DNA of 64,000 nt, taken from Aureibaculum algae. Its GTDB lineage: Bacteria; Bacteroidota; Bacteroidia; Flavobacteriales; Flavobacteriaceae. Each line of letters opens with the position of its first letter. The stretch's first letter is position 1. This document shows positions 27,671 to 36,788 of this stretch, one piece after another. The translations under genes and the position numbers were made by a program. The DNA lies in the NCBI RefSeq assembly GCF_006065315.1, contig NZ_CP040749.1, positions 4,548,001 to 4,612,000 on the forward strand. The letters are read 5' to 3'. Below the pieces are notes generated by a model. It did no database searches. It was not told where the DNA came from and saw nothing but the letters and a program-made list of their open reading frames with translations.

Positions 27671-29938
27671 ATGAAAAATAAAATAATATTATCATTAAGT
27701 ATGCTATTGCTTAATGTTAATATATATAGTCAAGTCTTACAAGAAAGTTTTGAAAATACCTTAAGTGGTTGGAGCCAATTTCAAATTTCAGGAAGTGTTC
27801 CTTTTACCAGAACTACGACACAAGCTAATACGGGTAATTATTCTGAATATACTAATACTCCCAATGCAGCTGGCTTTTTTAGTACAATTAACAATCAAGT
27901 TTGGCTCATTTCACCCAATTTAGATTTATCCTCGTTTGAAGATGTTCAACTCTCCTATTTCGAAAAAAATAGAGACCATCCAGGATCAATTCCATCTGAT
28001 CCAACACAACAAATATTATACTCAACTAATTATGGCGGTACTGGAAATCCAAACGCAGCAACTTGGATTGTTATAAATTCAACAAATGCGACAACTAGCT
28101 GGGCTAAAAAAATTATTTCAAATCAAATTCCAACAGATTCAAATGTGCATATAGCGTTTAGATATATGGGAGATAGTTTCAATTTTTTTGTTCCTTTCAC
28201 AGATCGTGAATGGTATATCGATGATATTGAAATTTTAGGATTACCTTGTTCTTATAGCACTACATGGAACGGATCTTCATGGAGCAATGGTACACCAAAT
28301 GCCAGCACTTCAGCAATAATAGATGGAAATTACAACACTAATAGCCATGGCAGTTTTGAATCTTGCAATTTAACAGTGAATTCAGGAAATACAGTAAACA
28401 TAAAACCTAATACCCATTTAACTGTAAATAACAACTTAACAATAGACGGAACTGTGCAAGTTCGAAATAAAGCTTCTTTGTTAATGACGAATGATAATGC
28501 ACAAATATCAGTTCATGGAACTTTTAATGTTCATAAAACCACAACTACCTTAAATAATAATGAAGACTATACATTTTGGTCATCTCCCATTAAAAATCAA
28601 AATATATCTTCTGTTTTTCCTTCACCACTATATAATCAAGCGCGTCTTTATTACTGGGACCAATCTGAAGTTAATGCAATTCCTTATGGTGGTAGCGAGG
28701 CTTTAGGAGAATGGATATCAGCTGCCGGGAATAGTATGCAACCTGGAAAAGGTTATATTTCTCAGTCACCTACATTGGGTTCATATCCTTTAGAAGCAAA
28801 AGTAAAATTTTCTGGAAAACCCAATAATGGTATAATTAAACTTTATGGCAATGAGGCTGTATATAATACTGGAAACCCGAATAATGACCTGAATTTAGTC
28901 GGTAACCCCTATCCTTCGGCTATAGATGCCGATGAATTTATCAATCAAAATAACAACTCAATAAGTGGTACGCTTTGGTTTTGGACACATAATACTTCTA
29001 ACAATCAAAACAACTCGGGTGAACAATATACAGGTAATGATTATGCGACTTATAATTTGACTGGATCAGTTGGTACTTCCAAGAAAGCGTTAACAGGGGG
29101 TGTGAAACCTAATCAATATATAGCTTCAGGACAGGGTTTTATTTTACAAACAATAGCTACAGTCGACACTATAATTTTTAACAACTCCATGAGAATTGAA
29201 AATAACAACAACCAATTCTTTAGACCAACAGATGCTAAAAACACTACAGTTTTAGAAAAAGATAGGATCTGGTTAAATATAGAAAGTGATAAGGGTGGAG
29301 CATTCAGCCAAACCCTAGTTGGCTTTTTTGAAAATGCTACCGATGGAATAGATCAAGGCTATGATGGGATGAAAATCTCTGAGGGGTGGATTAATATATA
29401 CTCAGTAATTGACACTCTAAAATATGCCATACAAGGATTAAGTAGTTTTAACTCAGAAAAAAAAGTAGCAATAGGTTTTCAAACTAATATTGAAGATTCT
29501 GCTACTTCTTACAACATTAGTATTGATAACATTGAAGGTATATTAAAGGATAGTGACGTGTTTTTGGTTGATCATGAATTAAACATTACGCACGATTTAA
29601 AGCAAGGTGTTTATAATTTTACTACTCCAGAAGCAGGTAACTATCCCGACAGATTTACGTTACAGTTTACACAAACAACATTGAATACAGAAGACCTCAA
29701 ATCAAATTTCGATTTTATAGTTGTAAATAAAGAGAATACAATCAACATAAAGGCCAATACCACTATTAATTATATAAAAGTATATGATATGACTGGTAGA
29801 TTATTAATTGACCAAAATACTAATAAGAGTGAAGTAAGTATCAATGCGGAAAACATAGCAAAAGGTTCAATTTTAATAATAAATACCTATTTCGAAAATA
29901 ATAGTTATATGTCTAAAAAAATAATACTCACTAACTAA
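27671..29938 (+). CDS. Secreted protein with choice-of-anchor-like N-terminal module and T9SS type A tail
   Basis: A 755-residue protein with signal peptide MKNKIILSLSMLLLNVNIYSQ. Residues ~22-195 form a jelly-roll module (ESFENTLSGWSQFQISG ... WYIDDIEILG), as in cleaved-adhesin/choice-of-anchor J domains. A short repetitive segment (TWNGSSWSNGTPNASTSAIIDGNYNT, TVNSGNTVNIKPNTHLTVNNNLTIDG) has the look of a beta-helix. The 320-520 part (YTFWSSPIKNQNISS, LVGNPYPSAIDADEFI) is common in Flavobacteriia T9SS cargo. The tail ends DMTGRLLIDQ ... SYMSKKIILTN, the type A sorting motif. It is probably surface-attached; the substrate is unknown. Confidence 0.85.
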   Translation: MKNKIILSLSMLLLNVNIYSQVLQESFENTLSGWSQFQISGSVPFTRTTTQANTGNYSEYTNTPNAAGFFSTINNQVWLISPNLDLSSFEDVQLSYFEKNRDHPGSIPSDPTQQILYSTNYGGTGNPNAATWIVINSTNATTSWAKKIISNQIPTDSNVHIAFRYMGDSFNFFVPFTDREWYIDDIEILGLPCSYSTTWNGSSWSNGTPNASTSAIIDGNYNTNSHGSFESCNLTVNSGNTVNIKPNTHLTVNNNLTIDGTVQVRNKASLLMTNDNAQISVHGTFNVHKTTTTLNNNEDYTFWSSPIKNQNISSVFPSPLYNQARLYYWDQSEVNAIPYGGSEALGEWISAAGNSMQPGKGYISQSPTLGSYPLEAKVKFSGKPNNGIIKLYGNEAVYNTGNPNNDLNLVGNPYPSAIDADEFINQNNNSISGTLWFWTHNTSNNQNNSGEQYTGNDYATYNLTGSVGTSKKALTGGVKPNQYIASGQGFILQTIATVDTIIFNNSMRIENNNNQFFRPTDAKNTTVLEKDRIWLNIESDKGGAFSQTLVGFFENATDGIDQGYDGMKISEGWINIYSVIDTLKYAIQGLSSFNSEKKVAIGFQTNIEDSATSYNISIDNIEGILKDSDVFLVDHELNITHDLKQGVYNFTTPEAGNYPDRFTLQFTQTTLNTEDLKSNFDFIVVNKENTINIKANTTINYIKVYDMTGRLLIDQNTNKSEVSINAENIAKGSILIINTYFENNSYMSKKIILTN

Positions 29939-29948
29939 AAAGCAAAAA

Positions 29949-29978
29949 AAAACCTATAAGCTTTTGCTTATAGGTTTT
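29949..29978. terminator. Bidirectional terminator between the T9SS gene and rng
   Basis: Perfect 13-bp stem (29949-29961 with 29966-29978) with a TTTT loop, flanked by A- and T-runs, between two convergent genes. Confidence 0.88.
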
Positions 29979-29996
29979 GTATGATATAATACTACC

Positions 29997-31535
29997 TTAT
30001 TTAATCTCATTGTCATCTTTATCAAAAAAATGATATTCTAGATATTGGTAAGCATCTCTCGGTATAACTTTAATCCACTTTTTGTATTTAAAAAACCATT
30101 TTTGTTGAATTGAGGGCATCCCCTTTTTAAGATATGATTCCACAAAAGAATGTGCATGAAGCGTTAATCCTTTTTTAGACTTATCTATAATCCTTCCTAA
30201 GTGATTTTCAATTTTATCTACCAAAATAATAGGAGCCTCGACTTCTCCATTGATATTTGGATTTTTTTCTTGTGTTTTAATAACCATCTCTGGTCGTACA
30301 CGTTGTCTAGTAATTTGCACTAGACCAAATTTACTTGGTGGCAATATTTTGTGTTTTGTTCTGTTAGATTTCATCTCATTTTTTAAATGATCGAACAATT
30401 TTTGCCTATGACTTGCAGTATGCATGTCAATAAAATCTACCACAATAATTCCACCCATATCACGTAATTGTAATTGACGTGCTATTTCTGAGGCTGCAAT
30501 TAAATTTACTTCCAATGCAGTATCAGCTTGTGAGTTTGCCTTGTTTGAACGATTACCGCTATTCACATCTATTACATGTAAAGCTTCTGTATGTTCAATA
30601 ACTAAATAGGCTCCTTTTGGCATTGATACCGTTCGGCCAAATGCTGTTTTTATTTGTTTTTCTATCCCATATTTTTCAAAAATAGGTAACTTCGATTTGT
30701 AAAGTTTAATCATAGAAACTTTTGTAGGAGCAATGCGTTCAATATATTCTTTGAGTTCTTCAAATAACTGAGCATCATCAGTAACGATGCTAGAAAATGA
30801 ATCGTCAAAAATATCTCTGAGAATAGAAGACGCTCTATTTAATTCAGACAACACTTTTGCTGGTGCCTGAGCTCTTGGTAAATGTTTACATAAGTTAACC
30901 CAACGTTGTAAAGAATTTTGCAAATCTTTATCCAATTCAGCTACTTTAATACCCTCGGCCACCGTTCTTAAAATAACGCCAAAGCCTTTGGGTTTAATAC
31001 TTTTCGCAAGTCGTTTTAGCCTTTCTTTTTCTTTATTGTTTGATATCTTTTGAGACACCGAAACTCTATCAGAAAAAGGTACTAACACCAAATATCTACC
31101 TGCTATTGAAAGCTCAGAACTTATTCGAGGTCCCTTTGTTGATATTGGCTCTTTTACAACCTGTACTAATAAATTTTGACCAGACTTGATAACTTGGTCA
31201 ATGGATCCATTTTTATTTATGTCTTTTTCTAAATGGAAATCTTTTAAAGTGTAATCTTTTAGTTTACCCGTGCCTATTAACTTAATATACTTAGTTAAAG
31301 ATAACAACTGTGGCCCTAAATCATGATAATGTAAAAAGGCATCTTTTTCACTGCCTACATTTACAAAAGCTGCATTTAAACCTGACAATGTTTTCTTAAT
31401 CTTAGCTAAAAATATGTCGCCAACATTAAAATTATTGTCATTTGTTTCTTTGTGTAATTCATTAAGTCTACCATCTTTTAATAAGGCAAAATCTATATCA
31501 GAGGAAGTTGATCTAATTATTAATTCTGTTTTCAC
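29997..31535 (-). CDS. rng: Ribonuclease G/E family endoribonuclease
   Basis: A 512-residue RNA-processing enzyme. The N-terminal S1 domain is seen at ~36-125 (NVGDIFLAKIKKTLSGLNAAFVNVGSEKDAFLH). The DNase I-like catalytic core has both metal-binding aspartates, D323 (HVIDVNSGNRS) and D367 (IIVVDFIDMH). The usual CPxCxG zinc-link after KFGLVQITRQRVRPEM is absent: no cysteines follow, and the stretch reads VIKTQEKNPNINGEVEAP instead. Dimerisation must therefore not depend on a zinc link. No long degradosome scaffold tail is present, so RNase G-like is the better name. It lies 147 bp downstream of the small COX24-like gene on the same strand. Confidence 0.92.
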   Translation of the reverse strand: MKTELIIRSTSSDIDFALLKDGRLNELHKETNDNNFNVGDIFLAKIKKTLSGLNAAFVNVGSEKDAFLHYHDLGPQLLSLTKYIKLIGTGKLKDYTLKDFHLEKDINKNGSIDQVIKSGQNLLVQVVKEPISTKGPRISSELSIAGRYLVLVPFSDRVSVSQKISNNKEKERLKRLAKSIKPKGFGVILRTVAEGIKVAELDKDLQNSLQRWVNLCKHLPRAQAPAKVLSELNRASSILRDIFDDSFSSIVTDDAQLFEELKEYIERIAPTKVSMIKLYKSKLPIFEKYGIEKQIKTAFGRTVSMPKGAYLVIEHTEALHVIDVNSGNRSNKANSQADTALEVNLIAASEIARQLQLRDMGGIIVVDFIDMHTASHRQKLFDHLKNEMKSNRTKHKILPPSKFGLVQITRQRVRPEMVIKTQEKNPNINGEVEAPIILVDKIENHLGRIIDKSKKGLTLHAHSFVESYLKKGMPSIQQKWFFKYKKWIKVIPRDAYQYLEYHFFDKDDNEIK

Positions 31536-31662
31536 TCTGCATAAGTTTTGTATCCATACTAACTAATATAGTACAGATTGATTAAAAAAATGTTTACGAG
31601 TTAAATAACCCGATGAAATTTGTTTTTGCAAATTTCTTTTTCAAAGAACGATTTGATTCAAT

Positions 31663-31696
31663 AAAAGAAAAAATAGCTTATGCTATTTTTTCTTTT
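31663..31696 (-). terminator. Terminator of the HU / COX24-like transcription unit
   Basis: Perfect 15-bp stem (31663-31677 with 31682-31696) with a 4-base loop and A/T-rich arms. It overlaps the last codons and stop of the 30-residue gene on the minus strand, so termination and the gene end are fused. Confidence 0.8.
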
Positions 31697-31775
31697 TGTG
31701 TCTGTTTTGTCTACTTCTCTTTTTACGCTTATGAGTAGAAATTTTACTGCGTTTTCTTTTTTTACCACTTGGCAT
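31683..31775 (-). CDS. 30-residue basic ribosome-associated protein, COX24/AURKAIP1 (mS38)-like
   Basis: A tiny ORF starting MPSGKKRKRSKISTHKRKKR and ending in a polylysine tail. Twenty-odd of its 30 residues are K, R or H. The MPxGKKRKRxKxxTHKRKKR signature is that of the short COX24/AURKAIP1-domain proteins found next to HU or rng in Bacteroidota, related to mitochondrial mS38, which binds rRNA. It should bind ribosomal RNA, which is inference from the family. It lies between HU and rng. The terminator stem runs through its stop codon. Confidence 0.7.
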   Translation of the reverse strand: MPSGKKRKRSKISTHKRKKRSRQNRHKKKK

Positions 31776-31802
31776 AATCTATATCTGTTTTATTGTGAGT
31801 AC

Positions 31803-32093
31803 TTATTTAACTGGTACATTTTTCTTAACACCCTCTACAAAAACTTTTGCTGGTTTAAAAGATGGAATATTATGTGCCGGAATTTTAATTGTAGTATTTT
31901 TAGAAATGTTTCTTCCAGTTTTTTCAGCTCTAGTTTTTATAATAAAACTTCCAAAACCTCTTAAATATACATTTTCGTCATTTTCTAATGAATCTTTTAC
32001 TTCCTTCATAAAGTCTTCGACTACTCGTAATACATCAACCTTTTCAATACCAGATTTTTCGGAAATACTGGCTACAATCTCTGCTTTTGTCAT
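31803..32093 (-). CDS. HU/IHF-family DNA-binding protein
   Basis: A 96-residue nucleoid protein. The dimerisation helices (TKAEIVASISEKSGIEKVDVLRVVEDFMKEVKDSL) and the DNA-bending arm (RGFGSFIIKTRAEKTGRNISKNTTIKIPAHNIPSFKPAKVF) are complete, including the R-x-x-R-N-x-x-T-x-x-x-x-x-I-P pattern. It binds and bends DNA with little sequence specificity. The 30-residue COX24-like gene follows 27 bp downstream, probably in the same transcript. Confidence 0.93.
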   Translation of the reverse strand: MTKAEIVASISEKSGIEKVDVLRVVEDFMKEVKDSLENDENVYLRGFGSFIIKTRAEKTGRNISKNTTIKIPAHNIPSFKPAKVFVEGVKKNVPVK

Positions 32094-32138
32094 GCTAATT
32101 TTATTTTATTTTTATTATATGTGTATTTTAAAGGGTGG

Positions 32139-32146
32139 CAAAGATA
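32139..32146 (-). promoter_or_regulatory. -7 promoter element TATCTTTG of the HU gene
   Basis: Perfect TAnnTTTG on the minus strand, 45 bp upstream of the HU start, with the A/T-rich leader typical of highly expressed flavobacterial genes. Confidence 0.6.
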
Positions 32147-32202
32147 AAACAATAAATCAATTTTAACTAGCCAATCTGTTAAAATTTAACGGTATAAATC
32201 CT

Positions 32203-32210
32203 TAATTTTG
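32203..32210 (+). promoter_or_regulatory. -7 promoter element TAATTTTG of mutY
   Basis: Perfect TAnnTTTG 17 bp before the mutY ATG, divergent from the HU promoter ~57 bp away. Confidence 0.55.
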
Positions 32211-32227
32211 CGTGTTTTAATAAAACT

Positions 32228-33265
32228 ATGGATTTTTCAAAAATATTAACGAAGTGGTATTTACAAAATAAACGAGACTTACCTTGGCGTAATACCGTTA
32301 ATCCATATTACATATGGCTGTCCGAAATCATACTACAACAGACTAGAGTTAACCAAGGATTAGCCTATTATGAAAAATTTATTGTGGCATTTCCTACTGT
32401 TTTTGATCTCGCAAAAGCAGATGAAAACACTATACTTAATTTATGGCAGGGCTTAGGATACTATTCAAGAGCTAGAAACCTACATTTTTCAGCAAAATAT
32501 ATAGTCAATGAGCGAGATGGAAAATTTCCCGCTACCTTTAAGGATCTTTTGAAATTAAAAGGTGTTGGCGATTACACCGCATCAGCAATAGCATCAATTT
32601 GCTACAATGAACCATGTGCAGTAGTTGACGGCAATGTTTATAGAGTATTAGCACGTTATTACGGTATTGACATACCTATCAATAGTACTGAAGGCATTAA
32701 ACTATTTAAAAAATTAGCACAAGATCTAATAGACACAAATGATCCAGCTACATTTAATCAGGCAATTATGGAGTTTGGAGCCATGCAATGCAAACCAAAA
32801 AATCCTGATTGCTCCATTTGTCCTTTTCAAAATTCTTGCATAGCCAAAGAAGAAAAAATGGTTGAGATTCTTCCTATTAAGGATAAAAAAATAAAAGTTA
32901 CCAAAAGATTTTTCAACTACTTAGTATTAATAAGCCCTATGGACAGGACATTATTAAACCAAAGAAAACAAAAGGGTATTTGGAGAAACCTTTATCAATT
33001 TCCATTAATAGAGACCTCTAAAGAAATTGACATTAGTGAACTAATCAAAATGGATGAACTTCATAAAATAACCAATGCAAGTAACAACGATATCACATTA
33101 TTTAACAAGAAACCTATTATTCATAAATTATCTCATCAACACTTATCGGTAAATTTCTGGGTAATAAATTCAGATAAAGAAATGGAAAATAGTATTTCTA
33201 TTAGCGACTTTGATAAGTACCCTGTACCTATTCTAATTCACAATTTTGCAGAAGCCTATTTTTAA
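32228..33265 (+). CDS. mutY: A/G-specific adenine glycosylase
   Basis: A 345-residue base-excision repair enzyme that removes adenine mispaired with 8-oxoguanine. The catalytic residues are E33 (WLSEIILQQT) and D134 (AVVDGNVYRVL). The helix-hairpin-helix is LKLKGVGDYTASAIAS (108-123). The [4Fe-4S] cluster ligands are C188, C195, C198 and C204 (CX6CX2CX5C). The C-terminal NUDIX-like domain (RTLLNQRKQKGIWRNLYQFPL) recognises 8-oxoG. The length is normal. The mutY-ssb-gldE-gldD order is conserved in Flavobacteriia as I recall. Confidence 0.95.
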   Translation: MDFSKILTKWYLQNKRDLPWRNTVNPYYIWLSEIILQQTRVNQGLAYYEKFIVAFPTVFDLAKADENTILNLWQGLGYYSRARNLHFSAKYIVNERDGKFPATFKDLLKLKGVGDYTASAIASICYNEPCAVVDGNVYRVLARYYGIDIPINSTEGIKLFKKLAQDLIDTNDPATFNQAIMEFGAMQCKPKNPDCSICPFQNSCIAKEEKMVEILPIKDKKIKVTKRFFNYLVLISPMDRTLLNQRKQKGIWRNLYQFPLIETSKEIDISELIKMDELHKITNASNNDITLFNKKPIIHKLSHQHLSVNFWVINSDKEMENSISISDFDKYPVPILIHNFAEAYF

Positions 33266-33301
33266 CTATTGAATTTTTATTTTTAAGATTTTTATTTTCA
33301 T

Positions 33302-33309
33302 TATCTTTG
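33302..33309 (+). promoter_or_regulatory. -7 promoter element TATCTTTG of ssb
   Basis: Perfect TAnnTTTG 18 bp upstream of the chosen ssb start. The element lies inside the longer ORF's first codons, which supports the downstream ATG (33328) as the true start. Confidence 0.6.
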
Positions 33310-33327
33310 ACACACAATTTTATTATC

Positions 33328-33765
33328 ATGGCAGGTACACTAAATAAAGTAATGTTGATTGGACATTTGGGAGATGAGATAAAAATGCACTTTTTTGAAG
33401 GTGGCAACTCTATTGGCAGGTTTCCTGTTGCTACAAATGAGACCTATACAAATAGACAAACTGGTGAGCGAGTAACAACTACAGAATGGCACAACGTTGT
33501 GGTTAGAAACAAATTAGCTGAAATATGTGAAAAATATTTGAGTAAAGGCGATAAAGTATATGTAGAAGGACGAATTAAAACCCGTCAATGGGATGACCAA
33601 AGTGGAAATAAAAGATACTCAACTGAAATTCATGCTGTAGAAATGACATTTTTAACTACTAAAAAAGATTTAGATAATAGCTCTTCTAAACCACCGGTCA
33701 ATCAAACCACAAAACCAAAAAGTGATGAAACTCCTCAAGAAACTGATGATGATTTACCATTTTAA
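33328..33765 (+). CDS. ssb: Single-stranded DNA-binding protein
   Basis: A 145-residue OB-fold protein that coats single-stranded DNA in replication and repair. The start MAGTLNKVMLIGHLGDEIKM is the canonical SSB beginning; seven residues encoded upstream do not belong to the family and cover the promoter. The OB fold (RFPVATNETYTNRQTGERV, EWHNVVVRNKLAEICEKYLSKGDKVYVEGRI) is complete. The acidic tip DDDLPF, which recruits partner proteins, is present after a disordered linker. It is followed by gldE after 21 bp. Confidence 0.95.
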   Translation: MAGTLNKVMLIGHLGDEIKMHFFEGGNSIGRFPVATNETYTNRQTGERVTTTEWHNVVVRNKLAEICEKYLSKGDKVYVEGRIKTRQWDDQSGNKRYSTEIHAVEMTFLTTKKDLDNSSSKPPVNQTTKPKSDETPQETDDDLPF

Positions 33766-33786
33766 CTTTAATTAAACCATATAATA

Positions 33787-35103
33787 TTGGATCCTGAACC
33801 CTCGAGTTTGTTTTTATTAATTACTATCAATTGGTCTTTTACAATCGGATTAATTGCACTTGTTGTGCTACTCTTAATTTCTGCATTAGTTTCAGGGTCA
33901 GAGGTTGCCTTTTTTTCACTTTCAAAAACAACATTAAATGAAGCTGAAGAATCTAAAAAAACGACTCTAGTTACTACACTGCTTGGACGTCCAAAAAAAT
34001 TGTTAGCAACTATTCTAATAGCAAATAACTTTGTAAACATATTAATCGTTCTGCTTTTTGCCTATTTGGGTGATTTTTTCTTCGGCAGTATCATCAACAG
34101 TGGTTTTCGGTTTTTACTTGAAGTAATCTTAGTTACATTTTTAATTTTACTTTTTGGTGAAGTGCTCCCCAAAGTTTACGCCAACAGAAATGCATTAAAA
34201 TTCGCCACGTTAATGGTAACTCCTATTAGCATTTTAAATGTATTACTTTCTCCTTTAAGCATACCATTACTAAACTTGACAAGTACCATTGAAAAAAGGT
34301 TGGGTAAAAAAAATTCAGATTTTTCAGTAGAAACATTATCCCAGGCCTTAGAACTAACCTCCGAGGAAGGCTCATCAAAACAAGAACAAAAAATCTTACA
34401 AGGCATTGTTACATTTGGTAATACTGAAACTGTACATGTAATGTGTCCTAGAACAGACGTCTTTGCTTTACCCGAAAGTGACACTTTCGCAGAAGTAGTT
34501 GCCAAGGTCATTAAAAACGGACACTCAAGAATTCCCGTTTATCGAGACAATATTGACGAAATTACAGGAGTTTTATATTCGAAAGATCTTTTACCGCATC
34601 TTAATAAGAAAACATTTCAGTGGAAAAAGGTAATGCGTCAACCTTTCTTTGTTCCTGAGAACAAAAAATTAGATGACCTACTAAAAGAATTTCAAGAAAT
34701 GAAAAATCATTTAGCCATTGTGGTTGATGAATATGGTGGCACTTCAGGTATCGTAACTTTAGAAGATGTTATTGAGGAAATTGTAGGTGACATTAGTGAT
34801 GAATTTGATGACAATGACTTGAGTTATTCTAAACTTGACAACAACAATTATGTTTTTGAGGGCAAAATTGCATTGAAAGATTTTTATAAAGTATTGAAAA
34901 TTGACGATTCTATATTTGAAGAACACAAAGGAGAAGCGGAGACTTTGGCAGGATTTATACTAGAAATTAACGAAAAATTTCCTCTTTTAAATGAGCAAAT
35001 TGTATTTGAAGATTATAAGTTTAAGATTGAAGTACTAGAGAAAAAACGTATCAAACAAATAAAAGTAACAAAACCCACAATTCAAGATGTTACACCAGCT
35101 TAA
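33787..35103 (+). CDS. gldE: Gliding motility-associated protein GldE (CNNM/CorC family)
   Basis: A 438-residue inner-membrane protein with an N-terminal DUF21/CNNM domain of about four helices (~12-190), two CBS domains (~205-325: VMCPRTDVFALPESDTFAEVV, AIVVDEYGGTSGIVTLEDVIEEIVGDISDEFD) and a C-terminal CorC/HlyC domain (~340-425). GldE is paired with GldD in the gliding/T9SS machinery of Flavobacterium. The family otherwise resembles ion transporters. The start is a TTG (MDPEPSS), as the same start residues are usual for GldE. Its end overlaps gldD by 17 bp. Confidence 0.9.
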   Translation: MDPEPSSLFLLITINWSFTIGLIALVVLLLISALVSGSEVAFFSLSKTTLNEAEESKKTTLVTTLLGRPKKLLATILIANNFVNILIVLLFAYLGDFFFGSIINSGFRFLLEVILVTFLILLFGEVLPKVYANRNALKFATLMVTPISILNVLLSPLSIPLLNLTSTIEKRLGKKNSDFSVETLSQALELTSEEGSSKQEQKILQGIVTFGNTETVHVMCPRTDVFALPESDTFAEVVAKVIKNGHSRIPVYRDNIDEITGVLYSKDLLPHLNKKTFQWKKVMRQPFFVPENKKLDDLLKEFQEMKNHLAIVVDEYGGTSGIVTLEDVIEEIVGDISDEFDDNDLSYSKLDNNNYVFEGKIALKDFYKVLKIDDSIFEEHKGEAETLAGFILEINEKFPLLNEQIVFEDYKFKIEVLEKKRIKQIKVTKPTIQDVTPA

Positions 35104-35653
35104 AAATATTATATTATTCGCAGTATTAACACTGTCATTTACTTCATGCTCCAATGAGGAGTATTTACCAAAACCTAAAGCTTTTTTACGTTTGGCCTAT
35201 GCTGCTCCAAACTATAAAGAAATAGTTTCAGACTGTCCTTACACTTTTGAAGTACCAGACAATACTCAAACAAAGTTTAATGAAAAATGCTGGATCAACA
35301 TTAAATACCCAAAATTAAAAGCTTCACTAAATATTACCTACAGAGGTGTAGAAAACAATTTATCAGAACTTTTAAGTGAAGCTGAAAAATTGACTTACAA
35401 CCACACTATAAAAGCTGATAATATAATCACTAAAGATTATGAAAATACGGAATTTCAAAAATACGGTGCATTGCGAGAAGTAATAGGAAATGCAGCGTCT
35501 TCTTTGCAATTTCATCTAACAGACAAAACAGGTCATTTCATTACCGGAGCCCTGTATTTTGAAGCAAAACCAAATTACGATTCTATACTACCTGCAGTAA
35601 AATTTATTGAAAAAGATATAGAACACATTATGGAAACCTTAAGTTGGAAATAA
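35087..35653 (+). CDS. gldD: Gliding motility lipoprotein GldD
   Basis: A 188-residue lipoprotein (MLHQLKNIILFAVLTLSFTSC, lipidated Cys21) needed for gliding and T9SS function in Flavobacterium johnsoniae. Family motifs seen: YLPKPKAFLRLAYAAPNYK, CPYTFEVPDNTQ, CWINIKYPKLKASLNITYR, ALREVIGNAASSLQFHLTDKTGHFITGALYF. It starts inside the 3' end of gldE in another frame, which indicates translational coupling. The two large T9SS cargo genes in this window fit a strain with a working T9SS. Confidence 0.93.
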   Translation: MLHQLKNIILFAVLTLSFTSCSNEEYLPKPKAFLRLAYAAPNYKEIVSDCPYTFEVPDNTQTKFNEKCWINIKYPKLKASLNITYRGVENNLSELLSEAEKLTYNHTIKADNIITKDYENTEFQKYGALREVIGNAASSLQFHLTDKTGHFITGALYFEAKPNYDSILPAVKFIEKDIEHIMETLSWK

Positions 35654-35665
35654 ATTTGAATTAAA

Positions 35666-36724
35666 TTGACTACCCAGAAATACAAATACACCAAAACCAT
35701 TAGAATATGGTTAATTTTAGGATTAGTAATGCTAATTGGGCAAGTAGTTCTTGGCGGCATAACAAGATTAACAGGATCTGGACTATCTATAACCCGCTGG
35801 GATATTGTTAGTGGAACAATACCACCTTTAAACCCTACGCAATGGCAAGAGGCATTTGAACTTTACAAAGAGACGCCTCAATACCATAAAATAAATTCTC
35901 ATTTCGATCTAACCGATTTTAAATTTATTTTTTTCTGGGAATATTTTCATAGACTATGGGTTAGAATATTAGGTTTTGTTTTTTTAATTCCGTTCATTAT
36001 TTTTATCATAAGAAAACAAATTAACGCATACTTAATAAAACGATTGCTTTTAGTTGTGCTATTTACAGCACTTACAGCTTCAGCAGGATGGATTATGGTA
36101 AAAAGTGGATTAGTAAACAGACCTTGGGTTAATGCCTATAAGCTAACTTTACACTTCATTCTTGCCCTAGTCAGTACCACTTTTATGGTTAAAACAATTG
36201 CTGATGTTTATAATTATAAAAGTACTTCAGAAAAAAAATCTAGTATTATTCTTCCAATTTTTATCGCTATTACATTTGTCCAAATGATATTTGCTGGTTT
36301 AATGGCGGGTATGAAAGCTGGTTTATACTATCCGTCATGGCCAGATATGAATGGTTATTTTTTACCTGAAGTAATGCACAGCCTTGAAAATTGGAAATGG
36401 ATAAACCTAACAAACTATGATACTTTTACATTTGCACCTGCATTAATTCAGTTTATTCACCGTCTATTAGCTTATGTTTTAGTAATCTTCACCCTATATC
36501 TGTTCTTTATTTATAGAAAGTCCGTTTCTAAACTTTCGAAATTCTGGTTAAATTCCATTTCATTCTTAATTTTAGCACAGCTTCTTTTAGGAATATTGAC
36601 TGTGTTAAATATAAATCCTGGAATACCATTATCTTATGGTGTACTGCACCAATTGGTTGGTTTACTATTCTATATAAGTTTGTTCTTTTTCTACTTCTCA
36701 TTAAGAACTAACAAAAATATTTAA
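35666..36724 (+). CDS. ctaA: Heme A synthase (COX15/CtaA)
   Basis: A 352-residue inner-membrane enzyme that oxidises the C8 methyl of heme O to make heme A for aa3-type cytochrome oxidase. Eight hydrophobic segments are visible. The signature GGITRLTGSGLSITRWD (30-46), the heme-ligand histidine H95 (WEYFHRLWVR), and the later histidines in TLHFILAL, QFIHRLLAY and VLHQLVGL are all present. The length matches the long (COX15-like) type. The start is a TTG, as no in-frame ATG precedes the first helix. Heme O synthase (ctaB) is not adjacent. Confidence 0.92.
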   Translation: MTTQKYKYTKTIRIWLILGLVMLIGQVVLGGITRLTGSGLSITRWDIVSGTIPPLNPTQWQEAFELYKETPQYHKINSHFDLTDFKFIFFWEYFHRLWVRILGFVFLIPFIIFIIRKQINAYLIKRLLLVVLFTALTASAGWIMVKSGLVNRPWVNAYKLTLHFILALVSTTFMVKTIADVYNYKSTSEKKSSIILPIFIAITFVQMIFAGLMAGMKAGLYYPSWPDMNGYFLPEVMHSLENWKWINLTNYDTFTFAPALIQFIHRLLAYVLVIFTLYLFFIYRKSVSKLSKFWLNSISFLILAQLLLGILTVLNINPGIPLSYGVLHQLVGLLFYISLFFFYFSLRTNKNI

Positions 36725-36736
36725 TATCAAAGCATA

Positions 36737-36765
36737 AAAAAGGCTTCCAAATTGGAAGCCTTTTT
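36737..36765. terminator. Bidirectional terminator between ctaA and the LEA-like lipoprotein gene
   Basis: Fourteen-base complementary arms (36737-36750 and 36752-36765) with A5 and T5 outer tracts lie 12 bp after the ctaA stop and between convergent genes. Confidence 0.88.
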
Positions 36766-36788
36766 AATAGTGTTTTTGTTGTTAAGAA

